Source: Ananas comosus (Eukaryota; Streptophyta; Magnoliopsida; Poales; Bromeliaceae). From it: a DNA stretch of 64,000 nt. A program made the translations under genes and the position numbers. Within the stretch, counting starts at the first letter, position 1. Each line of letters begins with the position of its first letter. Of the stretch, positions 41,816 through 54,100 are shown one piece after another. The stretch lies in NCBI RefSeq assembly GCF_001540865.1, contig NC_033638.1, positions 1,635,215 to 1,699,214 on the forward strand. Reading direction: 5' to 3'. The notes under the pieces were generated by a model, which worked only from the letters and a program-made list of their open reading frames with translations, was not told the DNA's origin and searched no databases.

Positions 41816-43896
41816 TGGCTGGCAGCAGGGGCTTTATAGTAATTTTTCTATCATCCTTATCTTCTAATCACTACGATTGACTTCCCCTGTTGGCTTATTG
41901 CAGGGATAAGCTAAGAATAGGGTTGCAAGTTCTTTTTTTTTCTCTTTAGAGACTTAGAGAGTTTTCTTTGAGTGAGGTTGCCAAGTTGAGCTGATTTCTC
42001 CTTCTCTCTTGTGTGCTACTGCTTTAGAGGAAGTGAGGAAGTTTTGTTGCTGTTGGAGAGATAGATTTAATAGGGTTTCGGTGGCCTAAACTCTGGATTC
42101 AGCTAAAGTACCTTGTGGTATGGGTTTAACATCACTCTCTTTTCTACTATTTACCATTAGTAGTAGAAGTATGTTGATTTTAATCCCTCCACTGTCAGCA
42201 GGATTGGGAAAGTTTCAACAATTAGAGAAGGGTCCTCTTACTGTGATTTCTTGGCCTACACCCAGGGGAAAGTTAAAGTGATGCCTTGAGAAGGTGATTA
42301 ACTATTGAATTGCGTTGTTGAAGCTATGTTGGATATAATAATGAAGTTCTAATGCTGATTTCGGATTTGTGCTTTCAACAGTCTTGCAGTCCATTTTAAG
42401 CTGGATATCTGATTCTTGTAAACTGGTTTTGGGTATACTTCCTCTAATAGGAGCTGGAGCTCTAAATGGAAAAGGTGATAAACAAGTTGTTTCTCTAGTT
42501 TGAGCTGAAATTAATGATATTGATGCAATGTTAATGTTGTTTCTGCGTTCTGTTTTCAGCAGCTAAGATGGTTGTTTCCAGCTGATTGTAGTAACTAGTA
42601 AGCGCTGATTTGGAAGAACTCAAATTGAGTGAATAGAGGTTCGGTTCTACGCTAAACTTAGCAGGAAATTTTATCGAAATCTGAAGTTACCACCTAGTTT
42701 TAATGCAGATTTTGGAACCCTGTTACTGCAGGATTGGGATTGGGACCTAACTGAGCTAAATTGATCATCACGTGGGGCCGAATTGAGCTGAGTTCAAGAG
42801 GCCCAACTTGGACTAAAGTAGAGGTTTAGCTTCGCCTAAATTTAGGTGAGAATTCAACTTTTAGTATGGGATTTTATTAAGTTTGGCATTGATACTTATG
42901 TAATTTCAGCTCTTTGCTGATTTTGATCGTGTCAGGAGGACTTGGAGGCTTTGGACTCCTTGCAAGCGCTAGTTCAACGAGTATCGTCTATTAGTAGGTG
43001 GGTTTGACCTTACCAGAACAAGTGAAGCTCCCCTATGTACTATATGATGTTCTAGAATTATTAGTTATGTGTGCTTGTGTAAAGAGGTACTAGATATAGG
43101 ATATGGAATGTTTCAACTAGCATTGTTTAATATAATTAAATGAAAGCTCTATGAAGTAGAGAGAGTTATTCATGAATGTTTTGATGTTCAGTTTACTTGT
43201 ATAAATAATGGACAATCTACATTATGCTACTATAAGTAGAGAACATTTTCTTATGACCTGATTAATAGTACTTTAATACTAATAAATTTCTAATGGCATA
43301 TGTAAAATAGCATTACTTTTACACGATTGCTAATCTAGTGGACACTAGTATGCATAATTATACCTAGAATCTGACCTATTGGTAGAGAGTGACACTTTAT
43401 ATGTTAAACCATGACGATTGAGAACTGTTAGTCTATGGATCGTGCTTGCTTGCCATTGTGCTCATTCGCACATGCTTGTGAGGGTCGCTCTCTACAAGCC
43501 GGCACTCCGGTGTTGGCCTACGCGACAGTTGCTCGCCCGTGCGGGATTGGGTGCCGAAGTGGATTGCCGTGGGGAGTGTATACTACCACGGGGCCATTAG
43601 GCGCGGCGCAAGTTGGACTACCTCGAGTAGGTCCTTATGAATTACACTAAAGTGCTAAATGATAACAATAGTTGATTATCACTGAGTAGTGTATAGTTAC
43701 ATACCTTCATGACTTGTTTATGCTCATAGTAATCACTTTTCTTGCTTCTAATTGATTGATATATTTGACAGTAGGATACATGTTCCTCGTTAATTATCAT
43801 TGATATATCTATCCTGCAATCAATGTTTTTACATTTCTAGTAGTACATCATAAGCCTAGTGGTGTAATTCGCCGAGACTGGCGGCTTACCCACTGG

Positions 43897-43916
43897 GAAC
43901 TATTGTTTAATAGTTC
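43897..43916 (+). promoter_or_regulatory. LTR stem-loop, second family C copy
   Basis: GAACTATTGTTTAATAGTTC: 8-bp stem, loop GTTT. Preceded by CCCACTGG and followed by TCCCGCCC and a T-rich stretch ending in ACAG. Confidence 0.65.
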
Positions 43917-44463
43917 TCCCGCCCTTTTTGTTGTTGCTTTTACAGAGCCATCCACTACGGGAGAGGGTAGGGATCGCGGCAAGGGAGTCGCGTCTAGCTA
44001 GACATAGCGTGGAGTCCCGCTAGGTGATCACCTCACTATTCTGTGATACTGACAAGAGTGAGGTGTACCAGTGTATAGAGAGACTACCTTAGTATATAGC
44101 TCTTTTGAAGCGACTTGTGACGTATATGTGGGTTTAGAATGTTGTATTTACAGTTTTGGACTCCTGCCTCTGTTGAGTTTCTAGGATTTATACTATTTCT
44201 TTTTCTATTAGTTGTTGTACTATTGGTTCATACTTCGCTCTGATATCATGTTAGAATCTCTTCAAGATCCTTCCTTTTGTAACATGACTTTCGTAGACGT
44301 CTTATATACTGCAGGTATATGACGGTCTGTACATGTACCGGGTATGCTTCCGCTGATACCCGGGCGTGACACCCCCTCTCCCCTACGTCCCCCCCGGTGC
44401 ACTCGGGGACCGTATGCCCTTCCTCCCTCCCTCCCTCTTCCCTGCGGCCTTCGCTCGACTACT

Positions 44464-44471
44464 TATAAATA
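44464..44471 (+). promoter_or_regulatory. Candidate TATA box of the 44880 gene remnant
   Basis: TATAAATA after a CT/GC-rich stretch. The region between it and the ATG at 44880 ends in TTGCTGCAG just before the ATG, so a 5'-leader intron is possible. Confidence 0.4.
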
Positions 44472-44879
44472 CAGGGATTGCTCTGGGATTTTGTGGCTTT
44501 TCATGTGCTTCTCCTCTTCTGTTTTCTTTCTATATCCTCTATTCTCTATCCTCTATCGTATATCCTCTATTGCTTTGGGGTTCGGTTTGTGGGTTTTTTA
44601 TTGAAGTGCTAAGAAAGGTAGGGCCTTTGTTCGGAAGGCATTTCACTCCTGTGGGTTCTCTCGTAGAGTGCTTAGAAAGTTGCAGCTTTTGTTCGTTGAA
44701 GCCTTTTTTGTTGTGGATTATGGTTGGTTTCCCTACCGTTTGCGAGCTATCGTAGCTGAAAGCTGGTTTCTGTACAATTTGTTTGTTTTTTTTATTGCTA
44801 TGTTTTTTAGGTGTTTCTCTATTTTGTTGATTTATTTCTTCTTGCATTTTGTTTTTTTGTGAATTGTTTTGCTGCAGTT

Positions 44880-45431
44880 ATGGCATTGGTAGTTGTTACA
44901 GTATGTTTTCGTGAATTGTTATGCGATGTTTGCCAACAGTATTCGTTCTTGGCTCCGAGGTATGGTGTCCCGGTTGAAAATAATGGATTGATTAGTGTTG
45001 ATGTTGAAGTTGAGATCCCTAGAGGTGATTCTGTTGCTGAGACCATTAGAATTTGGGGCAATCCCTTATCGGATGTTGATCAATCTGAGGAAGATGCTGC
45101 TCTGCGTGCTGTCGCAAAATTGCGTGACGAGTATATTTGGAGGATAAAATATTTTATGAGAATTTGTATGCCCGGCTTTCGGTGGACCATACTGTTGTCC
45201 GTAAAAAATATAAGCGTCTAAAAACTGAGTACAATTTGTTAAAGGGTTATTATAATGATCTTATGTCTGAGAAGGAGCTCTTAGTTGCATGCTGAGAGGC
45301 GTGAGCTCATGGGAAACATAGAAAAGTGTTCTGAGGTGCTTCGGCGGCCTAGCATTCATGGCATTCACCCTGCAAGTAGTGGGGAGGGGTCTGGTGAAGA
45401 CCCGGCGACGCCATCGGGTTATAGGGATTGA
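44880..45431 (+). pseudogene. Host-like gene remnant, dsRBD-like fold plus coiled coil
   Basis: From ATG 44880 the first frame gives MALVVVTVCFRELLCDVCQQ, then APRYGVPVENNGLISVDVEVEIPRGDS... and EEDAALRAVAKLRDEY. The pattern (CQ..., PRY, a beta-rich middle, then a helix with AAxxAVAKL) recalls a divergent double-stranded RNA-binding domain; this is my inference and the family is not one I can name. At about 45140 the meaningful frame shifts (EDKIFYENLYARLS..., Lys/Glu/Leu-rich, coiled-coil-like, ending in TGA 45293-45295) and shifts again near 45285 (ERRELMGNIEKCSEVLRRPS...), ending at TGA 45429-45431. Two frameshifts make it a pseudogene, unless sequencing errors are involved. AATAAA at 45592 may be its poly(A) signal. 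Confidence 0.55.
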
Positions 45432-45548
45432 AGCTGTTTCATTGTTGCTTTGTTTTGGCAGTTCTCAGAGGTTTTGGGTTTGTACTCAGGAAAAAAAACT
45501 CCTGTAGTTGCATAGTATGCTGGTTTAGTTTTTAGCAGGTCTTTTCAG

Positions 45549-46166
45549 GAAGAACTTTGTGAAGTTTATGTTGTGAGTTTTGTTCTGGTGGAAATAAAAG
45601 GGTTCTTTATGTACTGTGTAATGATGTTCTTGCCTTTTTTGGTTTGTTTTCTATGTATTTACCAGTTTCGGTTGCTGTTTTAAAGGCTTTAGGAGATATG
45701 CTATATGTAAGCTGTTGGTTTTAGGTCTGGTTTTAAATGATAACCCAGGAAGAACTTTGTGAAGTTTTTGTTCTTGTGGAAAAAAAAGGTTCTTCCTGTA
45801 TTGTTTAATGATGTTCTTGCCTTTTTGGATTTGTTTTCGATGTACTTTCCAGTTTCGGTTGCTTTTTTAAAGGCTTTAGGAGATAGGAGATTAGGCAGTA
45901 TTCTATGGAGCTTTGGGTCTTTTTCCTCTCTTGCTCAGATCTGGTTTTATGCTATATGTAAGTTGCTGGTTTTAAGTCTTGTTTTAAATGATAGGCGGTG
46001 GTGAAAGAGACAATGTGGCGTTCTTGGAATGGATGCCTCCTTTCCTTTGATGATCAGGTGCTAAAATACTGTTGCAGATTGGGTGAGAAAAAAATGTGGT
46101 GCCCTTGGGATGGATGGCTTCCTTTTCTTTGATGATTGGGTGCTAAAATGTTGTTGCATATTGGAT
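45549..46166. repeat. Two successive diverged direct duplications
   Basis: GGAAGAACTTTGTGAAGTTT to ATGATA recurs: 45549-45742 and 45748-45995 (~190 bp plus a short insertion in the second). Then TGTGG(C/T)GTTCTTGGAATGGATG-like units of about 75 bp lie at 46012-46078 and 46096-46166. They follow the gene remnant and probably derive from its 3' untranslated region. Confidence 0.75.
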
Positions 46167-46207
46167 GGTCCTTTGGTAACTATTGCATGCAAGTGGGCAT
46201 ATATCCT

Positions 46208-46640
46208 ATACTCCATCCATCCAAAAATAAAGTTCTCTTTACTAGCTGGCTTATTTCCACATAAGTGTTATAAAAGTTTTAATAAATTTATAGATGTTTA
46301 AAAGCGTTGTCTAAATTTGATGGGCAGGCGTAAGATTGTAGTTTAACTATCAGTGTACAAGTAGTATTTCTGAACTTTTGGAGCTCGGAATATTGTAATA
46401 CATCTAATTAATTATTGTCCTATGTTGAAGATTTAGTGACATACAGATACATAATCGCCTTCGCAAAAAAAAAAAAAAAATTACTGCAGTTATCCTTGCT
46501 TATGAAGAACTAAGTTGAGATGTTTTCATGCTTTTCTTTTATATTGAGTCTTTGTGTAAAGCCAGTTTTAGGCTTCCCCTCTATTGTAAGTATAACATAC
46601 ATGTCCAGATTTGTCATAAACCTATATAAAAAATAGGAAC
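46208..46640. mobile_element. Possible Stowaway-like MITE, weak
   Basis: TACTCCATCCATCCAAAAAT at 46208 closely resembles the Stowaway terminus (TA, CTCCNTCCGTCCCAAAA). A possible mate, AAAAAATAGGAACGGATGA, lies at about 46626-46645, but the match is imperfect. Confidence 0.35.
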
Positions 46641-46855
46641 GGATGATTATCAGGTTGGGCATTCTTATGTTAAACCTGGACATCCTATTTTATTTCACGT
46701 TGATCATCCTATTTTCATATTTGAGTGGCTGGTTTATGACTATTCTTTGCATTCTATTTCAAATGATGCTATTTCAAATGATTTGATAGCTATATTAAAA
46801 AATATGATTTGTGTTATCTCTTCACAAATCTCATGATGCATAGTAAATATCTATT
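46641..46855. other. AT-rich spacer containing half of a flanking duplication
   Basis: 46672-46795 (CTGGACATCCTATTTTATTT..., TTATGACTATTCTTTGCATTC, TTTCAAATGAT) is repeated with changes at about 49598-49790, on the far side of the family B solo LTR. No gene. Confidence 0.6.
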
Positions 46856-46860
46856 ATATA

Positions 46861-49309
46861 TGTAACGTATCGAAACCCGGAAGAAATTGTCGAACTTTAG
46901 CCAAATTGGTTAAAGTTGTCAAAAGAAAAGTTGGACAAGTTCCAATTGGCATTCCAACAATGTTGGTAGGGCTAAAAATAGGTTTAAGAGGTGTTAGAAA
47001 GGTTTTAGCATCGAACGGCGCAAAACTGCATTCTGGAGCAAAGTGTACCAGTACAACCAGCGAGTTGTCACCGGTACAGCCCAGCAGCCGAGCCGAGTGA
47101 GCTCTACAGCCCAGCAGCCGAGCCGAGTTTCCTCTCGGGTTGCTCTCTGCGTAATCGTGTAACCGGTGACAGAACAAAGTGTACCGGTACACTTTGGGTC
47201 TGACAGCAAAAATGAAAACTGCTGCAAATACAAGTGTTTGGAGGGTTTTGTTGTAATTGTTACAACATGTTAATCCCCAACCCTACTTTTCTCTCTCTCC
47301 CGTAGCCATTTCTTCTCCTCCTCTTATTTTCCTCTTTCTCTCTCTAGAAACCTCTTGAAAGAGCAAGGAGAAGATAGATTAGAAGGCTTGGGAGGTGATT
47401 TTGGGAAGATTGAAGGCTTGGACTCTCTCCTCCAAGGTGGACATTGTAGAGCTTTGGGCCAAGGTGAGGTGTTTTTGTAAGATTAGGGTTAGGGCTTGGG
47501 AGTTATGCCCTAAAGCTTTGGGTTTTGACCTTTTAGCTAGAATAGAAGCCTCTAATGGCCTTAGAACACATGGAAACAAGGTTTACCATGTGCTCTCATC
47601 GTAGAAACCCTAGGGTTGAGTTTTATGTCCTAGGAATGGTTCAAAAGGTTTGGAAATGGTATTAGAGAGCTTCTTAGGTGGTTCTAAGCTTAGTTTTGCT
47701 TAGCTGCAAGATCAATCCCAAGAAATTTGATAAGTGGCATTATTAGGGCACCCAATTTGGGGCTTTTGCCTCCGAATGTTTCTAAAGCAAACTGACCTTG
47801 TAGAAACCTAATTAGGAGTATTCCCGACGCGTGGGACAACTTCGTTTGACATTATGAAAAGATTTAAATGAAGTTATTGAGAAAAGCCTAATTTGGCTTC
47901 GTTTTGCCGCAGGCGAAAAAGTAGGGCTTTAAAAATCCCAAGAAATTCATCGTAGCATCCCTACAACCGTCTAAGGTGGGTGGTGCAATCCGAGGATCTC
48001 GGAATTTCTTTTATGTCTAAAGTGTCATATTTGAGCATATGTGTATTGAGCATGAAATTGCATAGTAGGGTTATATGTGAGCATTTCATTGCATGTTGTG
48101 AGTACAAATGCATGTGGACTACTAGCAAGATTGTGAGAATTTATAAACCCTATTCATCCATGATAAGTGACAAGAACTTAGTGGGCCTAGTAAACAAATG
48201 TGACATCTTGACATAGAAATAGAAAGCGACAATAATGAGTCGAGAATGTGAGAGTTGGAACACTTAGAAAATAAGTGTGGCATGTGTACAAGAACATAGC
48301 AGTGTATATGACACTAGTGAACGTAAAGAATGCAAGTAAAAGTGTGATAGCGACATTATAACATAACAACCTTAGAATTAAGGGTCATATGTGCATTGTT
48401 TCCTTATAGTTAAGGAATGGATTGAACTTGATATCCCTACAGTTAAGAATTGGATCATACTCGCCTGTAAGTCCTTACTCGAGGGTGGTAGCTCCCCCTC
48501 GGGCGATGTTCTCCGGAGTTATCATCACTGGGTGTAGTAGCCTCCCCAGAGGACGGTCCCGTCGGGCGTAGTAGTCTCCCCGATACTGGAATTTGAGTTG
48601 GTGAGTTGTTGAGGCCGAAACCTATGGGTTAGCCAAGAGATTGAGCAACGAGATTGTGACCATGCATTCATCATGAGTATATTATTGAGCATTGCATTAA
48701 TTACTGTTCAGCCATATTAGCTGCATTTGTATAGTTCGGTTACTATCTATATCTCTTTTCTTCTATTATGCCTGATTTAGACCTAGTGGGAAGATCGGCG
48801 TGGTCGATTGCCGAACCCACTGGAAACTTTATTGTAATTCTCACCCCACTATTTCCACAGAGCCGGGACCGAGCGAGCCGGCGGACGATCGCGGTAAGGG
48901 CATCGTGCCCTAGTTAGAGACCACCCGAGTTGGTTTCACCTTTTGGTTTAGTTGCATACTCTTTAGATATCATCTTTTGTATTCCGATGATTTTAGTATT
49001 ATGAACATGTTAAATAAATGAGGTAAAAAGGATTATGTTTCAATGCAAAGTTTATATTTTGAGATCATGTGATGTAAAGAGAAGAAATGATGCAAAAATG
49101 TAAATGATTTTCCTAAGTGTAGTTTATCACTTTCACTATTGGCTATTGCTTGCCCTCGTGCAAGCCATTGTGTATGCTTCCGCTTATGCAATTTTTATAC
49201 TCTATCTGTACCTGTTGTTGAGCCTTGGGCGGACGGGGGAGGCTCTGTCCGTTCGGCGTCTGTTCGACGCGCTCGAACCGGCCAAAAGGATCGGCCTCGG
49301 GGCGTGACA
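46861..49309 (+). mobile_element. Family B solo LTR
   Basis: 2449 bp from TGTAACGTATCGAAACCC to GGGGCGTGACA, with ATATA before (46856-46860) and after (49310-49314). No internal region remains. Inner landmarks: ACCGGT sites 47047-47188, CT-rich tract about 47289-47347, CCCACTGG...TCTCACCCCAC at about 48817-48849, and TCTGTCCGTTCGGCGTCTGT near the end. Partial copies lie at 10288-12319 and 56565-56735. The open frames within it are not genes. Confidence 0.88.
47047..47188. promoter_or_regulatory. ACCGGT array in family B solo LTR
   Basis: ACC(A/G)GT at 47047 and 47070 (23 bp apart) and at 47162 and 47183 (21 bp apart), 186-328 bp from the LTR start. Some are in the palindrome TGTACCGGTACA. 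Confidence 0.7.
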
Positions 49310-49314
49310 ATATA

Positions 49315-50473
49315 CATGAATGAGGTTGTTAAGGCTAATCCTGTGTCGTTTATAATTACTAATTTGACAAAAATTGTGCTTTCTAGAAAGCTCATACTGT
49401 TATTGCCTATCTATATTGAAGTTCAGGTTGTGATAGCCAATAAATTAAGCCTTGGCTAGCTAAGCTAGCTCTTTGCACCAGTGCTTAACAATTATGCCAA
49501 GATCTCTATAGGTTACAAATACCTCGAGGTACTAATTAAGGTCACTATTTTATAGGTTAAGCATTCTAAGGTTCTAATTAAGATTGTCCAATCTGGACAT
49601 TCTATTTTATTTTACGATGATCATCCTATTTTCATATCTGAGCGGCTAGTTTATGACTATTCTTTGCATTCTTTTGCCCTGATTAATTGTATTGGTATCT
49701 GGTCGTAAAATAGGATCATCATAATACTATTAGTATCTGGTTTATGATTATTACTTTTATTTCAAATGATACTATTTCAAATGATTTGTACATTTTCTAT
49801 TTCGTATATTATATGTTTTCATATGTTATGAAAATTATACATTTTTAAAAAAAAAGAACATATTAATGCCTACATAGAAGTGCTCACTTAACAAACGTAT
49901 AATATCAACCTTTACTCACATATGCTCAACTTTTTCCGACAACCATCGAGAACAAGGCGCGGAACTCACTGCTAAAACCCAAATTTTCATACCAACTAGC
50001 GAACATAGGACTTTAAGCCTAAGCGCCAAGCCCACAATCACTCGCATAAGCACAACAGCTCTTAGTAAAGCGAAAATGCCACTAGTTCCAGTCTAGCTAA
50101 GGACAAGTCCACTATACCAAACAATTAAGCAAAACCACATAAAAAAGAAGAAACTGTCCAGGGAATCAGAGAGAAATATGAATTGTATATAATGTTATAA
50201 TAGCACCCGCAACTAAACAAATTATATATTCAAACCATAGACAATCTCTCAATCTAAATGTAAATAAGAAAAAACAAATAGATATAAAAAAATACTTTGT
50301 TACTATACTAAAAATGATAATCAACACCGAAAAATATAAATTTAAAACGAAAAATGAGAAAGCTAGTTATAGTTCAAATAAACATCTTTCTTGAACTCAC
50401 CACAAAAAGACAACAATTGATTACACATATCCGAGTTCAATGATAGACATCTAACTTCCTCCTACGCAAAACA
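49315..50473. other. AT-rich spacer, no gene seen
   Basis: Contains the second half of the duplication that flanks the solo LTR (about 49598-49790), then AC-rich non-coding sequence. Confidence 0.5.
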
Positions 50474-51110
50474 TACTCCCAATAGTCCCACATCAATGGG
50501 GAAAAGGGGTTTGTCCATTGGTGTTACAAGACACTTAATGCACTAACTGAACCACAACTAATCCCCGCACCATCAATTATAACACTCCCGGCCGAGCCAT
50601 CTTCAAGCCCACAATACTATATAACTCATTGATAAACGTACAGCCAAATTGTATGGGCCCACAACACAAAGAGAGATTTAGGTAAACATAAACTACGTCA
50701 TCAATTCTAAAGTCCAAGGGCCTGGGCTTCAGATTACACTTTTAGCGTAATTCAAGAACGAGGCTATAGTACTAATACACACTGCACATCACCTGTGCTC
50801 ACGTCCCCTCACCAGGCTAGAACGCTAAAACCCTAGGTTCTGGATGACGGGACTATCGCGAGACTACGCTCTCACATGCAATGGTGATCACCGCATTCGA
50901 GCTGATTGTGTCCCAAATAGAAGATCTGACGAGGACTCACCGGAGCACACCTTACAACTAACAACATGGGGAGTCAGTGCATCACACATCATCCCACCAA
51001 TCCTAGCTCCCCTGCACCCAACATCAATGGAAAACAGCGGTTGTTCTCTCGGGGATTTAATAACGAAGAAACATTAGAACACTAGTAATAAATACACTGG
51101 GCTTAAAACA
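50474..51110 (+). mobile_element. Very diverged TRIM-B copy
   Basis: CCCAATAGTCCCACATC at about 50478 and ACACTAGTAATAAATACACT at about 51080 match the TRIM-B LTR at 57.1-57.2 kb. GGTTCTGGATGACGGGACTA (50836) and GACGAGGACTCAC (50929) match its interior. The order left LTR, interior, right LTR is kept, but divergence is far greater than in the other copies. Confidence 0.55.
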
Positions 51111-54100
51111 TGATTCAACACAATTTTGATGATCACGAACAGTATAAATAGATTTAGTAAGAGGACAGGTAAATACTAAATCACACACACCCGAAGTTTA
51201 ATCAAATAATAATGTTGCTTATATATCAGTAACTACCACATAACCCCCCAACCATAATAAAGACTGAAATAATCTTAACAACGCGACCCGCATTAATTAA
51301 TCCCCGGCCAACCCCAAACCAATGGGTCGTATGACATTAGCAGACACCACGTCACCTATGTGACCTAGCCCACAAATAATCCGTCTAACTCTTTTTGCAT
51401 GAGGCACAGACGACAGATACGTCACATTGCTCGAGGCAGAATGCCCATTATATCTTTACATACCGAATTGCTTATCTGAGCAACCCACATCTCTTAGTTG
51501 GGCAATCGACTCTTTGAGAATTTATTGTTCAAGCCTAACGATCCCTCACATCCTTGACATGCCTCACCTCAACTAAAAACGACCGCATCGTCAGCAAAAA
51601 CAACTTACTGAACACAGATATTAAATACATGCATAACTTAACAAAAACGGCCCCCACGCTTCGCATGCCGAAATAACAGTTCCGCATCCAAATTTTACAA
51701 ATATTTTAAATCTTATTTTAATTGTTAATTAATTTATATCATATTCAATCTAACATCAACTCAACAATTTCAAAAAAACAATATAACAAATTACAAAATA
51801 ACATATATACACAAACACATAATCAATTATCAAAAACAAACAATATAATAATCTAATAAACTAAAAAAGACAAAATACTACAAGATTTAATTCAAAATTA
51901 TACCAAATTTAAAATTTAAATATAAATCAATATACCCACACATACTAAAACTACTAAAAACCAGTCTTCCAATTAACCATCCTCACTGACAAAACCTAAA
52001 AACGATCCCCAATATCTCGACATTACATCAACCATCTACTCTCTCTCATTACATCTCTAAACGATCACTCTGTCACCCTCACAGATCTACCCAACCCTCA
52101 CCACACCAGACATACATCCCCCTCCAAACAATATATAACCTCGCCGAGACAAAGAAGACCCACACCACCATCACGCACGCCACACAAAACAAAACAAAAA
52201 CAAAAAAAAAAAAGAAAAAAACCATCCGCACACGCGACCCAAAAGACACTACTCAGACCACCGCAGTACAAAATTAACCAAAAGACCAAAACGACTTACA
52301 ACACCCGACACCCCACCACCAAGCCCCACCAAATACAAAAACAACACTCACAACAACCGTAACCCCACGCGCCTAGAGCAACCTTAACAAACATCTTAAA
52401 GACAACTCTACATGACCAGAGCCTCCCACATCGACCGTCATAGACAACCTCACGACACGAAGCCATCGCACGGGCCTACACAGTTCCGCCACACACGAAA
52501 TAAATATCAGCAGTAAAGTAGTTAGTATAGAAAAAACAAACCCAACCAGCTCTGAACTTATTAAGCATACCGTCATTAAACAGATTAAATCAAAACTCAA
52601 ACACCTTTCGCCCTAAAACTCAAACAAATAAATATTACAACTTTAAAAAAAAAACGAACCTGCACTCACAAGCGCCAGCGGCCGTGCCTCACTCCGTCCA
52701 CGAACCTCCCCAGCTGCCCCCACCCCACGCCCCGCCCGCGCCTCGCCGCCAGCCGCCACACGCCACCGCGCCTTCGGCCGCCGCTCCCGAACCTGCCACC
52801 ACCTCCTCCGCCCCACCGCCCGCCCACACACCCCAGCACCGCCCCTCCAGCTTCGCCTCCCCCCCTGCTTCCAGCCCACCCCCCCCCACAGCCGCCGCAA
52901 CCCCGCTGAGGGGGGGGGAAGTCGACGAGACAGATAGACGCTAACAGAGCAACGCCAAGCAGCACACCACGCCATACACCCCCGACGGCCCAAAGCCACC
53001 TCCACCTCCACGCCCCCCGCAGGGGAACGGAACAAAAGCCGAGTGGCGCGTGGTGAGAGAGAGCCCCAAGCGCTAGTCACCGGACCAAGGGTAAGTAAAG
53101 ACGAGAGGTAAGCGGGGACACCCCGAACCCGCGGCGCCCCAGGCGCCCAGAAACCACCCCAGCCCCCACTCTGGCGCGCGCACCGCCGCACCCTCACGCC
53201 CGGGCGCCGCCCCCGGCTCGCCCCGCCACGCCCCCCACCCCCGCACGCGCACACAAAAACGCAACCGGACAGGCCCCCCCACACACACCCAGCCGAACAA
53301 CCCACAACCCCTCCACCCTGCCAAATAGTGTCTGTCACCTTGTGAGACAAAAAAACAGAATAAAATTAAGCAAATCAAACCCCAGCAAAAGGCATACACC
53401 TGTTAAATAAGATGTAAATACATTAAAAATAATATTCCGTAAACCTATAAGATCTACCAAACCAATCCTAAGACTTATTGTAAAAATAGCTGTACCCCAA
53501 AGATAACATCATAGAAACAGAAAAAAATCAAACCAATGGAATAAAATACAAGCAAATCCCACCAAAGACTGAAATAATAATTAAACCGCCAAAAAAATAA
53601 GTATAAAAAAATACCCGCACAAAAAAATAAAGCCCACAAAACATAAAGAGAGCGCAGCGAAAATACGCGAAGATAAGCGAGCGCGGCAAAACAAACCCGA
53701 CGCCAAGATCGAAAACTAACAAAAAGATGCGCGAGCCCACAGAGCAGCGCATCCGCAAGGTACTGCCCCCCAAACCGACCCCTCCCGCCGCCAAGCAGCC
53801 CAGAGTGCATAAAACAAAACCAAAGAGGCAACAATAAAAAAGCGGCAGAAAACAAAGAACACCGAAAGATGAAGTCAAACAAAAAGGAAAAAACAGGGAG
53901 ACGCGGACAACAAGATAAGATAAAACACAAACGCCAGAAAAGAGGAGAAACAAAAACAAAAGAAATCCCAAAAAGAAACCAAGGAGCGGAGACAAATAAA
54001 ACAGAGCACAGAATGAGAGAGAGAAACAATACAAAGAACCGCGCAGGCGGACTCAACACAAAAAAAGAAACCACCATACAAGAGAAAGGGCCGCCATGTT

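Larger units (their letters stand above)
41546..44371 (+). mobile_element. Family C solo LTR, plus orientation
   Basis: 2826 bp from TGTAGTACTCTGAACTTAGC to CCGGGCGTGACA, the reverse of the family C LTR at 16806-20333. Shared blocks include TGCCGTGGGGAGTGTATACT with GGGGCCATTAGGC, and the stem-loop at 43897-43916. No internal region is present. It carries a CAG-rich microsatellite (41706-41815) not seen in the other copy. It lies about 90 bp upstream of the TATA box at 44464, so it sits in the promoter of the gene remnant at 44880. Confidence 0.82.

Noticed and set aside
44344..44862. Overlapping plus-strand frames before the gene remnant at 44880
   Set aside because: They run through the LTR end, TATA region and T-rich leader, with no conserved content. 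More likely promoter and leader (perhaps an intron).
52643..53350. 235-residue minus-strand open frame, Gly/Arg/Cys-rich
   Set aside because: Composition follows the extreme C-richness of the plus strand. Open frames occur in several phases at once, and there is no domain or periodicity of a real protein.
53475..54077. 200-residue minus-strand frame, Phe/Leu/Cys-rich, like a membrane protein
   Set aside because: A second long frame of the same character overlaps it in another phase. The T/G-rich minus strand makes hydrophobic codons by composition alone.
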